Counted from the first letter of the stretch, positions 36,156 through 44,189 are shown. The stretch is 64,000 bases of DNA from Dactylosporangium fulvum (GCF_025137375.1 NZ_CP073720.1:2504501-2568500); one strand, 5' to 3'. The notes: a model not told the origin generated them from the sequence alone. Program-made: numbers and translations.

Positions 36156-36698
36156 ATGGAACAGCATCAGTTGGTCAAGGTGAGCAAGCGGATGTCCAAG
36201 GTGCTCCGCCACGACCCCGCGCGGGTCGGCCTCACCCTCGACGCGGCCGGGTGGGTGCCGGTCGAGCGGTTTCTCACCGCCATGGGCCTCGACCGCCCGA
36301 CCCTCGACGCGGTCGTCGCCGGCAACGACAAGCAGCGCTTCGCGATCGCGGTCGGTCCCGACGGGGTCGAGCGCATCCGCGCCAGCCAGGGGCACTCCGT
36401 CCCGATCGAGCTGGGGCTCACCCCGGCGGAGCCGCCGGAGCTGCTCTTCCACGGCACGGCCGCGGCGGTGCTCGCCTCCATCAAGGCGACCGGGCTCAAC
36501 CGGGGCGGGCGGCACCACGTCCACCTGTCGCCGGACACCGGCACCGCCCGCCGGGTGGGTGCCCGCCGCGGCGGCGCGACCGTCATCCTGACCGTGCTCG
36601 CCGGGCAGATGGCGCGTGACGGCCACACCTTCTACCGCTCCGACAACGGCGTGTGGCTGACCGACGAGGTGCCGCCGGAGTATCTACGCGTGCCCTGA
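36156..36698 (+). CDS. kptA: RNA 2'-phosphotransferase (Tpt1/KptA family)
   Basis: 180 residues. The N-terminal winged-helix half carries K-V-L-R-H-D-P with Arg18-His19, and the linker has I-R-A-S-Q-G-H-S. The ADP-ribosyltransferase-fold half has F-H-G-T and H-V-H-L-S. The enzyme moves an internal 2'-phosphate from RNA to NAD+, giving ADP-ribose 1'',2''-cyclic phosphate. In bacteria lacking the matching intron-splicing pathway the physiological target is unclear. GGAG lies 7 nt upstream of the ATG. It is a single gene, convergent with a membrane-protein gene (stops overlap by 15 bp). Confidence 0.95.
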   Translation: MEQHQLVKVSKRMSKVLRHDPARVGLTLDAAGWVPVERFLTAMGLDRPTLDAVVAGNDKQRFAIAVGPDGVERIRASQGHSVPIELGLTPAEPPELLFHGTAAAVLASIKATGLNRGGRHHVHLSPDTGTARRVGARRGGATVILTVLAGQMARDGHTFYRSDNGVWLTDEVPPEYLRVP

Positions 36699-37913
36699 GC
36701 CCGGCGCTGCGTTCAGCCGCTGCCGCAGCAGCGTCGCCAGGGGGATCGACTCGCCGTCGCGGGCACCCTCGCCCACGATCAGGCGCGGGGTCGTGGGCTC
36801 CGGCGTCACGCCGGTGAGCCAGCCCGTGGCCGACGGCGGGACGAGCAGGGAGTAGTACATGCCGTCATCGCCCACCGCGATCGTCCGGGAGGCATTCAGG
36901 TACCAGCCGCGCAGGGAGGTGCGGTAGGACCGTCCGCGGTAGGACCGGGCCCGCAGCGGCTCCGTCGGCACGCCGGCCTCCTTCGCGGCGGCGACGAACT
37001 CGGCGATCTGCGTCATGGCCCGGGCGGCCTCCGCCGCGAGCCGCTGCTCCAGCGCCGCCCCGTGGTGCGCGACCGCCCGCGCCCGCTGCTCCTGCCAGTC
37101 GCTCCCGCTCTGCGGGGAGGCCGGGGCGGGAGGCCGTGGAGAAGACTGCGGAGAAGGGGAGTCGTCAGGAGAAGCCACCGAGGTCACACCGCCAACCATA
37201 GTGATCAACCGGTCCTTCCGTCTCGACCAGGCCGCCGAGCGGGCTTGCGCGCGGGCCAGCTTCGCGGGGCCGTACCGCCGCGCCCAGGGGCTGCCGGCCG
37301 CCGCGAGCCGCGACGCGCCGACGAGGCCGATCGGCGGCACGGCCACGCTCAGCAACGCCAGCCACGGTTTGCCCTTCAGCGCGGTCAGCACCGTCAGCGA
37401 CAGGTTCAGGCACACCGCCGCGGCCGTCGCCCACCGGGTCGACGCCTCGTCGCGCTCCACGTCGTCGAGGCCGAACGGCACCGTGCTGACCACCAGCATG
37501 AGCGTCACGATCGTGGCCGCGATCACCGCGTCGATCGAGCTCCGGCCCTCCCGGGTCCAGTACACGTCGCGCAGGTGCAGCAGCAGCGCGTATTCGTCGA
37601 GAACCAGCCCGGCGCCGATCCCGAAGCCCAGGGCGAGCAGGTCGTGCCACGGCGGACGGCCCGGGAACGCGAACGCCAGCGTCCCTGTGACGAGCATCGT
37701 GAGCACACCGAACAGCTCGTGGTGCAGATGAACGCCGCCCGCCGTAAGGTTGCCAGGCCACCACCGCACCTGGGCCCGGATCATCCGGGTGCTCGTGCGG
37801 ATCCCGGCGAACCCGCCGACCAGTCCCGCGAGCAGCAGCAACAGCGGCTGCTTGCCCGCCGCGACGATCTGCTCGTTGTACCAGTCGCAGATCACAGACA
37901 CCGACCACGCCAC
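36684..37913 (-). CDS. Conserved membrane protein of unknown function
   Basis: 409 residues from the GTG at 37913, chosen because TATCTA/TAGCAT hexamers near 37940 would otherwise lie inside the gene; the frame continues to a GTG at 37961. About six hydrophobic segments fill residues ~20-215. They include a His-rich G-G-V-H-L-H-H-E-L-F-G loop and an H-D-L-L-A-L-G-F-G-I-G-A-G-L-V-L-D-E-Y-A-L helix that look like conserved active or metal-binding features. The cytosolic C-terminal half is Pro/Ser-rich then helical. Function is unknown. Confidence 0.7.
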   Translation of the reverse strand: MAWSVSVICDWYNEQIVAAGKQPLLLLLAGLVGGFAGIRTSTRMIRAQVRWWPGNLTAGGVHLHHELFGVLTMLVTGTLAFAFPGRPPWHDLLALGFGIGAGLVLDEYALLLHLRDVYWTREGRSSIDAVIAATIVTLMLVVSTVPFGLDDVERDEASTRWATAAAVCLNLSLTVLTALKGKPWLALLSVAVPPIGLVGASRLAAAGSPWARRYGPAKLARAQARSAAWSRRKDRLITMVGGVTSVASPDDSPSPQSSPRPPAPASPQSGSDWQEQRARAVAHHGAALEQRLAAEAARAMTQIAEFVAAAKEAGVPTEPLRARSYRGRSYRTSLRGWYLNASRTIAVGDDGMYYSLLVPPSATGWLTGVTPEPTTPRLIVGEGARDGESIPLATLLRQRLNAAPGSGHA

Positions 37914-38002
37914 CAGTGTGGATTGCCCGCCTGGGATGCTAGATAAGCCCGCATTGCCCACTGAGCCACATCCACCAGCCGCGCCGACCGAGGAGCATCA
38001 TC

Positions 38003-39718
38003 GTGACCGCGATCATCAACGACGAGGACATGACCAGCTTCGCCGACCTCGGCCTGCGGGACGAGTTGCTCAAGGCACTCTCGGGACTCGGCTACGAGGA
38101 ACCGACCCCGATCCAGCGCGAGGCGATCCCGCCGATGCTCGCCGGCCGCGACCTGCTCGGCCAGGCGGCGACCGGCACCGGGAAGACGGCCGCGTTCGCG
38201 CTGCCGCTGCTGCAGCGCATGCCGCCGCCCGGCGGTGACAACCCGTCGGCCCTGGTCCTGGTGCCGACACGCGAGCTGGCGGTCCAGGTGTCGGAGGCCA
38301 TCCACCGGTACGGGCGGGACCTGGGCACCCGCGTCCTGCCGATCTACGGCGGGCAGCCGATCGGCCGCCAGCTGCGGGCGCTGGAGCAGGGTGTCGATGT
38401 GATCGTCGCGACCCCGGGCCGGGCGCTGGACCATCTCGGCCGCGGCACGCTGCGCCTGCACGACCTGCACGTGGTGGTGCTCGACGAGGCCGACGAGATG
38501 CTCGACATGGGCTTCGCCGAGGACATCGAGGCGATCCTCCAGGAGACCCCGGAGGACCGCCAGACGGTGCTGTTCTCCGCGACGATGCCGCCCCGCATCG
38601 ACGGCCTGGCCCGCAGCCACCTCAACGACCCGGTCCGGATCCAGATCGGCCGCGAGCCCACCCCCGCGGGTGAGGCGCCGCTGGTCCGGCAGGTCGCCTA
38701 CGTCGTGACCCGCGCGCACAAGCCCGCCGCCCTCGGCAGGGTGCTCGACGTCGAGGCGCCCGGCGCGGCGATCGTGTTCTGCCGCACCCGCGACGAGGTC
38801 GACCAGCTCACCGAGACGCTCAACGGCCGGGGGTATCGTGCCGAGGCGCTGCACGGCGGCATGGGCCAGGAGCAGCGCGACCGGGTGATGGCGCGGCTGC
38901 GCAACGGCACCGCCGACCTGCTCGTCGCCACCGACGTCGCCGCCCGCGGCCTCGACGTCGAGCACCTGACGCACGTGGTCAACTACGACGTGCCGTCGGC
39001 CCCGGAGTCGTATGTGCACCGCATCGGCCGGGTCGGCCGCGCCGGCCGTGAGGGTGTGGCCATCACGCTCGCCGAGCCGCGCGAGCACCGCATGCTCAAG
39101 ACGATCGAGCGGGTCACCAAGCAGCGCATCGTGATCGAGAAGGTGCCGACGGTCGCCGACCTGCGGGCCCGCCGCCTGGAGCTGACCAGGGCCGCCCTGC
39201 AGGAGAGCCTCCTGGCCGACAAGGACCTGGAGCGGTTCCGGGTGGTCGTCGACACGCTGACCGACGAGTTCGACCTGGTCGAGATCGCGCTGGCGGCGGT
39301 GAAGCTGGCGCACGAGTCGGGCGGTGTCGGCGACGGTGACCAGGAGGAGATCCCGGAGGTCACCATCCGTCCGCCGCGCGAGCGGGACGATGAGCGGCCG
39401 GGCCGGCGGGTCAGCGTCCGCGACGCCGACGGGCGCGGCCGGGGCCGGGACGGCGGGCGGCGGACCCCGCCGGGCGGTATGACCCGGCTGTTCGTCGGTG
39501 CCGGCCGCAGCGCGGGCATCCGGCCGCAGGACCTCGTGGGCGCGATCACGGGCGAGTCGAGCCTCACCGGCCGCGACATCGGCGCGATCGAGATCACCGA
39601 CCGGTTCTCGCTGGTCGAGATCCCGGAGCAGTCGGTGGACGAGGTCATCGACACCTTGCGGCGCACGACGCTGAAGGGCCGCCGACCGGTCGTCCGCCGC
39701 GAGCGCAGCCGCGTCTAG
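38003..39718 (+). CDS. DEAD-box RNA helicase with DbpA-like RNA-binding domain (DeaD/CsdA type)
   Basis: 571 residues. Helicase motifs are in order: Q motif near P-T-P-I-Q, A-T-G-T-G-K-T with Lys61, P-T-R-E-L-A, D-E-A-D, S-A-T, then A-T-D-V-A-A-R-G-L-D and H-R-I-G-R-V-G-R-A-G. A charged Arg/Gly/Asp linker (about 450-490) leads to a DbpA RNA-binding domain (T-R-L-F-V-G-A-G-R-S-A-G-I-R-P-Q-D-L-V-G-A-I) of ~75 residues. It likely unwinds structured RNA in ribosome assembly or cold response. GAGGAG precedes the GTG start. The stop shares CTAG with the stop of the next gene on the other strand. Confidence 0.96.
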   Translation: MTAIINDEDMTSFADLGLRDELLKALSGLGYEEPTPIQREAIPPMLAGRDLLGQAATGTGKTAAFALPLLQRMPPPGGDNPSALVLVPTRELAVQVSEAIHRYGRDLGTRVLPIYGGQPIGRQLRALEQGVDVIVATPGRALDHLGRGTLRLHDLHVVVLDEADEMLDMGFAEDIEAILQETPEDRQTVLFSATMPPRIDGLARSHLNDPVRIQIGREPTPAGEAPLVRQVAYVVTRAHKPAALGRVLDVEAPGAAIVFCRTRDEVDQLTETLNGRGYRAEALHGGMGQEQRDRVMARLRNGTADLLVATDVAARGLDVEHLTHVVNYDVPSAPESYVHRIGRVGRAGREGVAITLAEPREHRMLKTIERVTKQRIVIEKVPTVADLRARRLELTRAALQESLLADKDLERFRVVVDTLTDEFDLVEIALAAVKLAHESGGVGDGDQEEIPEVTIRPPRERDDERPGRRVSVRDADGRGRGRDGGRRTPPGGMTRLFVGAGRSAGIRPQDLVGAITGESSLTGRDIGAIEITDRFSLVEIPEQSVDEVIDTLRRTTLKGRRPVVRRERSRV

Positions 39719-40128
39719 AGCCGCAGCGGCAGGGTGCCGCCACCCGGCAGGGTGAGCGTCAGGCCGGCGCCGGCCGGCGGCGCGTCGAACGCGACCGTCC
39801 GGTCGGCGGTGGCGCCCGGCCGGAGGTCGACGGCACCCGCCGTCCGGCCCCGTAGCGGCACGCCGTCGGCGGTGACCTGCACGGCCGCCGCGTCGATCCG
39901 CTCGACCGTGCGGCCGGTGTTCGTGAACCGCAGCGTCACCTCGAGCCGGTCGGCGCCGAGGAGGTCGACGCTGGTCACCCGGACCGGCGCGAGCCCGGCA
40001 GCGGACGACGGGCCGGCGGACGGCGGGGCGGTGGACGGCGGGTTCATGACGCCGGCGACACCGCCGACGACCAGCCCCGCCGTGGCGGCGAGCGTGAGTG
40101 CCCTGAACGCGTCCCGTGCCAGCCCCAT
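39715..40128 (-). CDS. Small membrane-anchored or secreted hypothetical protein
   Basis: 137 residues from the ATG at 40128 (a GTG at 40143 is possible). One N-terminal hydrophobic helix (A-L-T-L-A-A-T-A-G-L-V-V-G-G-V-A-G-V), then a Pro/Ser linker and a beta-rich domain of ~85 residues with V-T-L-R-F-T-N-T-G-R-T-V as in DUF4352/CARDB-like beta sandwiches. It acts outside the membrane if expressed. It follows the PurA-like gene on the same strand after 69 bp and could be the last gene of that operon. Confidence 0.6.
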   Translation of the reverse strand: MGLARDAFRALTLAATAGLVVGGVAGVMNPPSTAPPSAGPSSAAGLAPVRVTSVDLLGADRLEVTLRFTNTGRTVERIDAAAVQVTADGVPLRGRTAGAVDLRPGATADRTVAFDAPPAGAGLTLTLPGGGTLPLRL

Positions 40129-40197
40129 GCCCCGCAGCGTCACAGGGCGGGCTGTGGTGCGGCTGTGGTGCGACTGAGGTGCGGTGCCCGCCGGTCT

Positions 40198-41382
40198 TCA
40201 GGATGTCAGCCGGTCGGCGGACTTCTTGTCCTCCGCGGTGGGCCCCCACGACTCGACGACCACAGGCGCGCCGAGCGTGTCCTCGACGGCCGTCACCCAG
40301 TCGCGCACCTCGGCGTACCGCGGCTCGGCGCCGGCCAGGCTCCTGGTCGTCGCCTCCTGCCGGGTGAGGTCGCCGGGCGGGCCGGGAACGAGCCGGACCC
40401 CGCCGTAGCCGGTGCACATGCGGCTGACCGGCAGGTCGAGGTGGGTCAGCGCGAGGCCGTCGACGCCGCCGCAGACCTCCAGCGCGTACCGGTGCGCGAC
40501 CGCGTCGAAGTGCCCGACCCGGAACGCGCCCTGCCACGGGTTGGCCGGGTTGTTCGGGTCGGTGATCCCGAGCGACGGATCCTCGGTGACCAGCGGCCCG
40601 GCGCCGTGGCGGGTCGTCACGGTCCGCAGGACCCCGAGCCGGAACGCCGGGGCGCCGTCCAGCAGTTCCTCGGCGTTGGCGAACGTGGTCGTGCTCCAGG
40701 TGGTGTACGGGTGGAAGCCGTGCCACTCGTCGAGCAGTACACCCTGGGCACCCTCGAAGACGCAGGGGCCGTCGTCGAAGCGCATGCCGTCGACGATCGG
40801 CACCGTCGCCGCGAAGGCGGCGAACGCGCGCACGCAGTCCTCGACCGGCGGCCCGCCCACGCCGAGCCGCGCCCGCAGGGCGGTCAGCTTCCGGCGCAGC
40901 ACCGGCGGGTCGGCACAGTCGCCGACCCGCGGTGCGTCGTCGTCGTGGGACAGCGCGTACGCCATCGTCTCGCCGACGCCCATCCCGCACGAGCCGTGCC
41001 GGTCCGCGCCCCGGGCGAGTTCCTTGGCACGGTTGGCCTCGCGGTGGTACGGCGTGGCGACCAGCGCGCGCCGGTCGACCGTCAGCCGCTGCCAGACGTC
41101 GTGGACGCCGAGGGCGATCAGGTGCTCCGCCTCGGCGACCAGCGCGAGCGGGTCGACGACCATGAACCGGGACAGGTGCGTGCGCACCCCCGGGCGCAGC
41201 GTCCCGGCGCCGAACTGCGCGAAGGTGTGCTGCCGCCCGTCGGCGAGCACGACGGTGTGCGCCGCCTGCGCGCCGCCGTTGAACCGCACCACCGTGTGGA
41301 CCTCGCGGGTCGCGCACAGGTGGTCGACGACGGTCCCCTTCCCGCAGTCCCCGAACCCGAGGTCGACGACGATGACGTGCAT
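40198..41382 (-). CDS. Divergent adenylosuccinate-synthetase-like enzyme
   Basis: 394 residues against ~430 for housekeeping PurA. The GTP/IMP site is largely kept: G-F-G-D-C-G-K-G-T with Asp12 (the PurA catalytic Asp), V-V-R-F-N-G-G-A-Q-A-A-H-T-V-V with His42 (catalytic His), E-G-A-Q-G-V-L-L-D, and T-T-R-H-G-A-G-P. The guanine-specificity loop T-K-L-D has become T-H-L-D, and the G-R-G-I-G loop reads G-M-G-V-G. So a ligase acting on a purine-like substrate is likely, but not necessarily IMP plus aspartate. It lies 11 bp downstream of the vWA gene in a four-gene operon, an unusual setting for purine biosynthesis. Confidence 0.85.
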   Translation of the reverse strand: MHVIVVDLGFGDCGKGTVVDHLCATREVHTVVRFNGGAQAAHTVVLADGRQHTFAQFGAGTLRPGVRTHLSRFMVVDPLALVAEAEHLIALGVHDVWQRLTVDRRALVATPYHREANRAKELARGADRHGSCGMGVGETMAYALSHDDDAPRVGDCADPPVLRRKLTALRARLGVGGPPVEDCVRAFAAFAATVPIVDGMRFDDGPCVFEGAQGVLLDEWHGFHPYTTWSTTTFANAEELLDGAPAFRLGVLRTVTTRHGAGPLVTEDPSLGITDPNNPANPWQGAFRVGHFDAVAHRYALEVCGGVDGLALTHLDLPVSRMCTGYGGVRLVPGPPGDLTRQEATTRSLAGAEPRYAEVRDWVTAVEDTLGAPVVVESWGPTAEDKKSADRLTS

Positions 41383-41393
41383 GGCGCCGCCTC

Positions 41394-42359
41394 CTAGAGT
41401 CGCTCGACCGTCACGGGGCCGGCCAGGTCGGACGGCGCCGAGCCGGTCGCGACCGGGGCACGGTCGCCGCCGATGCGGGCCAGCGCCTTGCCGACCGTCG
41501 CCGTGGCCGCCGAGCCGATGTCACGCAGGTCGTCGAGGCCCTCGTCGAGGTCGATGGCGTCCTCGCCGAGCCCGACCGTGAGCGCGATCGTCTCGCACAC
41601 CGCGTCGAGGTCGTCGAGCGCGATGACGTTCTGACCGAGCAGGTCCCGCCAGAAGTCGAGGATCGTGGTGTTGCCCGCGTACGAGGAGCCGGCCGGCAGG
41701 ATGTAGTAGGTGTCGTACATGCGGCGCACCTCGTCGACGATCGCCCGCAGGCCGATCGGCTCGGCGAGCCGATCGCCGATGACGGCCTCGACCTCGGCCG
41801 GCTTCACCCGCTTGTACGCCTGCTCGTCACCGATGATGAACAGGTAACCGCGCCTGCCCCGCTTCTCGTGGCAGTCGATGCTGGTGTGCCGGGCCATGAA
41901 GTACATCGCCAGCTCGTACGACTCGGTCATCTGGCCGCCGCCGCGACCTTCGAGCACGATGCGGCCGAGGTCCTCGTCGAGCCGGTTGTCCGACTCGAAC
42001 TGCCCGACCTGCAGCGGCGCCCGGTCGCACGTGGCGTCGCCGATCGCGCCGAACAGGAGCTGCGGGTCCTTCACGTACCCCTTGCGCAGCAACAGGCCGA
42101 GCAGCTGGGGCAGCTTCTGCTGCAGGACCCGCGGTACCGATCCCATCGAACCGGTGACGTCGAAGAGCACGGCGATGGCCACCGAGTTCGGGTGCTCGTC
42201 CGAGTCCCGGCTCTCGCGGACCGCGATGCCCTTGGGGTCGAGTGCGGTGTGGACGGTACGGGCGCCCGAGTCGCTGTAGGCGAAGGCGCTCTTGCCGGTG
42301 GCGCGCCGGTAACGGTCGGCGGCGTCGTAGACGTCTGTCGACCAGATCCCGCTTCCCAT
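41394..42359 (-). CDS. von Willebrand factor A-domain protein
   Basis: 321 residues. The MIDAS metal site reads D67-V-T69-G-S71-M within V-L-F-D-V-T-G-S-M-G-S, followed by a distal T (Q-M-T-E-S-Y-E-L-A) and Asp in I-I-G-D-E-Q. The domain spans about residues 60-260. There is no signal peptide, so it is cytosolic. vWA domains assemble complexes in a metal-dependent way. Position between a pseudokinase-like gene and a PurA-like gene suggests it is the scaffold of this system. GAGGAG precedes the ATG, and the upstream stop is 13 bp away. Confidence 0.88.
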   Translation of the reverse strand: MGSGIWSTDVYDAADRYRRATGKSAFAYSDSGARTVHTALDPKGIAVRESRDSDEHPNSVAIAVLFDVTGSMGSVPRVLQQKLPQLLGLLLRKGYVKDPQLLFGAIGDATCDRAPLQVGQFESDNRLDEDLGRIVLEGRGGGQMTESYELAMYFMARHTSIDCHEKRGRRGYLFIIGDEQAYKRVKPAEVEAVIGDRLAEPIGLRAIVDEVRRMYDTYYILPAGSSYAGNTTILDFWRDLLGQNVIALDDLDAVCETIALTVGLGEDAIDLDEGLDDLRDIGSAATATVGKALARIGGDRAPVATGSAPSDLAGPVTVERL

Positions 42360-42372
42360 GGATGATCTCCTC

Positions 42373-43344
42373 TCAGAGGGTGAACGGCCGGAACTTGCGC
42401 GGCCCGTACAGGTGGTGCAGCAACTCGTCGAACTCGCGGAGCAGGCGCCACGCGTCGTCGGGACGCTGCCGCGGCGAGGCGAGCCGGCAGCCGTCGGCGA
42501 ACCGGCGCAACGGCTTCGGCGCACGGTCGCCGATCAGGTCGGCCATGACCCGGGCGGCCATGGCCAGGTCGGTGCAGGGAGCCGGGGTGCCGCGGTCGAG
42601 CACCTCGGCGGGGTAGTGGTCGCGGTAGCGCGGGACGATCGCGGCGATCCGCTGGTCCGGCTCGGCGGCGCTGTAGCACCAGTCGACGAGGACCACGCCG
42701 TGGTCGTCCGGCTCGATGAGGACGTGCTCGGGCAGTACCGCACCGTGGATCACGCCTGCCCGATGGGCCAGGCCCAGCGCGACCAGCAACCGCCGCCACA
42801 TCCACGCCGCGTCGCGCGGATCGAGGCCGTGGGGGCGCTTCGCGGCCACCTCGGCCAGACTGTGCAGCCGGCCGGCGGTCCGGCCCGACGTCACAGCGAT
42901 CACGTTGGCCCGCCGGACGACCCCGCCCTCCTTGTGGCGGAAGGTGTCCACGAGCCGCGGGACATAGGGGAGGTACCGCGGGTCGCCGTGCTCGGCCAAC
43001 CGGCGCAGGGCTGCCGCCTCGCGTGCCATCAGGTCGTTGCACGACGGGTCGCGGACCAGCTTCAGGTGCCCTTCGGGCACGCGGTAGAGGTTGGCGAGGT
43101 CGCCCCGGAAGTCCAGGACGGCCGTCGGGTAGACGCCCTTCGTGCTGCGGATCGCGCCACGGGTGCGCCACAGCTCGGCCAGGCGCGTGAACGCTCGCGC
43201 GCCGGCCGGCCCCGCGGTGTCCGGATGGGTGAGCCGGGCCAGCCTGCGGTACGCCCTGGCGGGGTCGTCGCCGCCGAACAGCTCCTCGGCGGTGGCGCGC
43301 TCGACGAGGGCGATCGCCTCCGCCGTGCTCGTGGGGAGGTTCAC
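42373..43344 (-). CDS. J-domain-like / protein-kinase-fold fusion, probable pseudokinase
   Basis: 323 residues. The N-terminal ~65 residues form a J-like helical hairpin with the diagnostic His40-Pro41-Asp42 loop. The following ~230 residues have the protein-kinase fold: possible VAIK-type Lys95, and H-R-A-G-V-I-H-G-A-V-L-P-E-H-V-L-I with V-D-W at 220-222. The catalytic H-R-D has become H-G-A (200-202), the loop Asn is His, and D-F-G is D-W-C. Phosphotransfer is therefore doubtful, and ligand binding or scaffolding is more likely. The ATG overlaps the stop of the NrtR-like gene (ATGA), so the pair is translationally coupled. Confidence 0.82.
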   Translation of the reverse strand: MNLPTSTAEAIALVERATAEELFGGDDPARAYRRLARLTHPDTAGPAGARAFTRLAELWRTRGAIRSTKGVYPTAVLDFRGDLANLYRVPEGHLKLVRDPSCNDLMAREAAALRRLAEHGDPRYLPYVPRLVDTFRHKEGGVVRRANVIAVTSGRTAGRLHSLAEVAAKRPHGLDPRDAAWMWRRLLVALGLAHRAGVIHGAVLPEHVLIEPDDHGVVLVDWCYSAAEPDQRIAAIVPRYRDHYPAEVLDRGTPAPCTDLAMAARVMADLIGDRAPKPLRRFADGCRLASPRQRPDDAWRLLREFDELLHHLYGPRKFRPFTL

Positions 43345-44087
43345 CGCACCGTCTCCTCCCGGCTGGGCATGAGCAGCGCCGGGTGCAGCAGCTGCGCGTC
43401 GCCGGCGCGGTAGAGCTTGGCGCGCGGGCCGCCGCGGCTGCCGCCGCGCTCGGCGACCGCGCCGGTGCTCTCGACGAACCCCGGCACCGACAGCACCTTG
43501 CGGTGGAAGTTGCCGGCGTGCAGCTGCTCGCCCCAGACCGTCTCGTAGACGGCCCGCAGCTCCGCGATGCTGAACTCCTCGCCGACGAACTTCGTCGCCA
43601 GCGGCGTGTATTCCAGCTTGGAGCGGGCCCGGTCCAGGCCGTCGGCCAGGATCGTGGCGTGGTCGAAGGCCAGCTGGTCCACCTCGCTGACCGGCGTCCA
43701 GGCCGCCACGCGGGCGTCGCCGCCGGAGACGGGATCGGGCAGGTCCGGCGCGAACGCCAGGTAGGCCACCGAGACGACCCGCATGCGCGGGTCGCGGTCC
43801 GGCGCGCCGTAGGTGCCGAGCTGCTCGAGGTGCAGCCGGCGGTTGGCCGTCGCCACCCCGGTCTCCTCGGCGAGCTCACGCGCCGCGGCGGTCGGCAGGT
43901 CCTCCCACTCGCGGACGAACCCGCCGGGCAGCGCCCACCTGCCCTCGCTGGGCGGGCCGGCACGGCGCACCAGCAGGACGGTGAGCGTGTCCTGCCGGAT
44001 GGTGAACGCCACGACGTCGACGGTCACCGCGACCGGGGGATAGGCGCGCGGGTCGTAGCTGGCGAGGAACTCGGCTTCGTTCACCAC
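43341..44087 (-). CDS. NrtR-type Nudix-domain transcriptional regulator
   Basis: 248 residues from the GTG at 44087 (AAGGA at 7 nt). The N-terminal Nudix domain carries a full box, G-F-V-R-E-W-E-D-L-P-T-A-A-A-R-E-L-A-E-E-T-G-V (about 56-78), so it may still hydrolyse as well as bind. The C-terminal ~85 residues (F-S-I-A-E-L-R-A-V-Y-E-T-V-W onward) are the NrtR winged helix. NrtR proteins sense ADP-ribose or related nucleotides and repress NAD-related genes. Four 16-bp palindromic units lie between its promoter and start codon, the likely autoregulatory operator. It heads the operon with the J/kinase, vWA and PurA-like genes. Confidence 0.9.
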   Translation of the reverse strand: MVNEAEFLASYDPRAYPPVAVTVDVVAFTIRQDTLTVLLVRRAGPPSEGRWALPGGFVREWEDLPTAAARELAEETGVATANRRLHLEQLGTYGAPDRDPRMRVVSVAYLAFAPDLPDPVSGGDARVAAWTPVSEVDQLAFDHATILADGLDRARSKLEYTPLATKFVGEEFSIAELRAVYETVWGEQLHAGNFHRKVLSVPGFVESTGAVAERGGSRGGPRAKLYRAGDAQLLHPALLMPSREETVR

Positions 44088-44094
44088 CGTGGTC

Positions 44095-44158
44095 CTTCTC
44101 AAACGGAGTTTTTCTCAGCCGGAGTTCTTCTCTAACTGAGTATTTCTCGATCTGAGAA
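44095..44158 (-). promoter_or_regulatory. Four contiguous 16-bp palindromic operator units
   Basis: On the minus strand, in order: TTCTCAGATCGAGAAA (44158-44143), TACTCAGTTAGAGAAG (44142-44127), AACTCCGGCTGAGAAA (44126-44111), AACTCCGTTTGAGAAG (44110-44095). The consensus is WACTC-N6-GAGAA-R; each unit is an imperfect palindrome. They follow the -10 box and end just before the ribosome site of the NrtR-like gene. Confidence 0.85.
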
Positions 44159-44159
44159 C

Positions 44160-44189
44160 AACATAGCGCCGGGCGGTGGGAGAACGCAA
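44160..44189 (-). promoter_or_regulatory. Promoter of the NrtR-headed operon
   Basis: TATGTT (44165-44160) with TTGCGT (44189-44184) 18 bp upstream. A start of transcription near 44153 would place almost the whole operator array in the 5' leader. Confidence 0.6.

Noticed and set aside
40198..41382. PurZ-type enzyme of 2-aminoadenine (Z-genome) phages
   Set aside because: PurZ replaces the catalytic Asp of the GDEGKG loop. Here the Asp is kept (G-D-C-G-K-G) and no Z-specific polymerase or dATPase genes are nearby.
44095..44158. Reading the 16-bp array as a terminator/attenuator hairpin
   Set aside because: Each unit is only a weak 4-5-bp palindrome and units repeat directly. No long stem or T-run forms, so protein-binding sites fit better.
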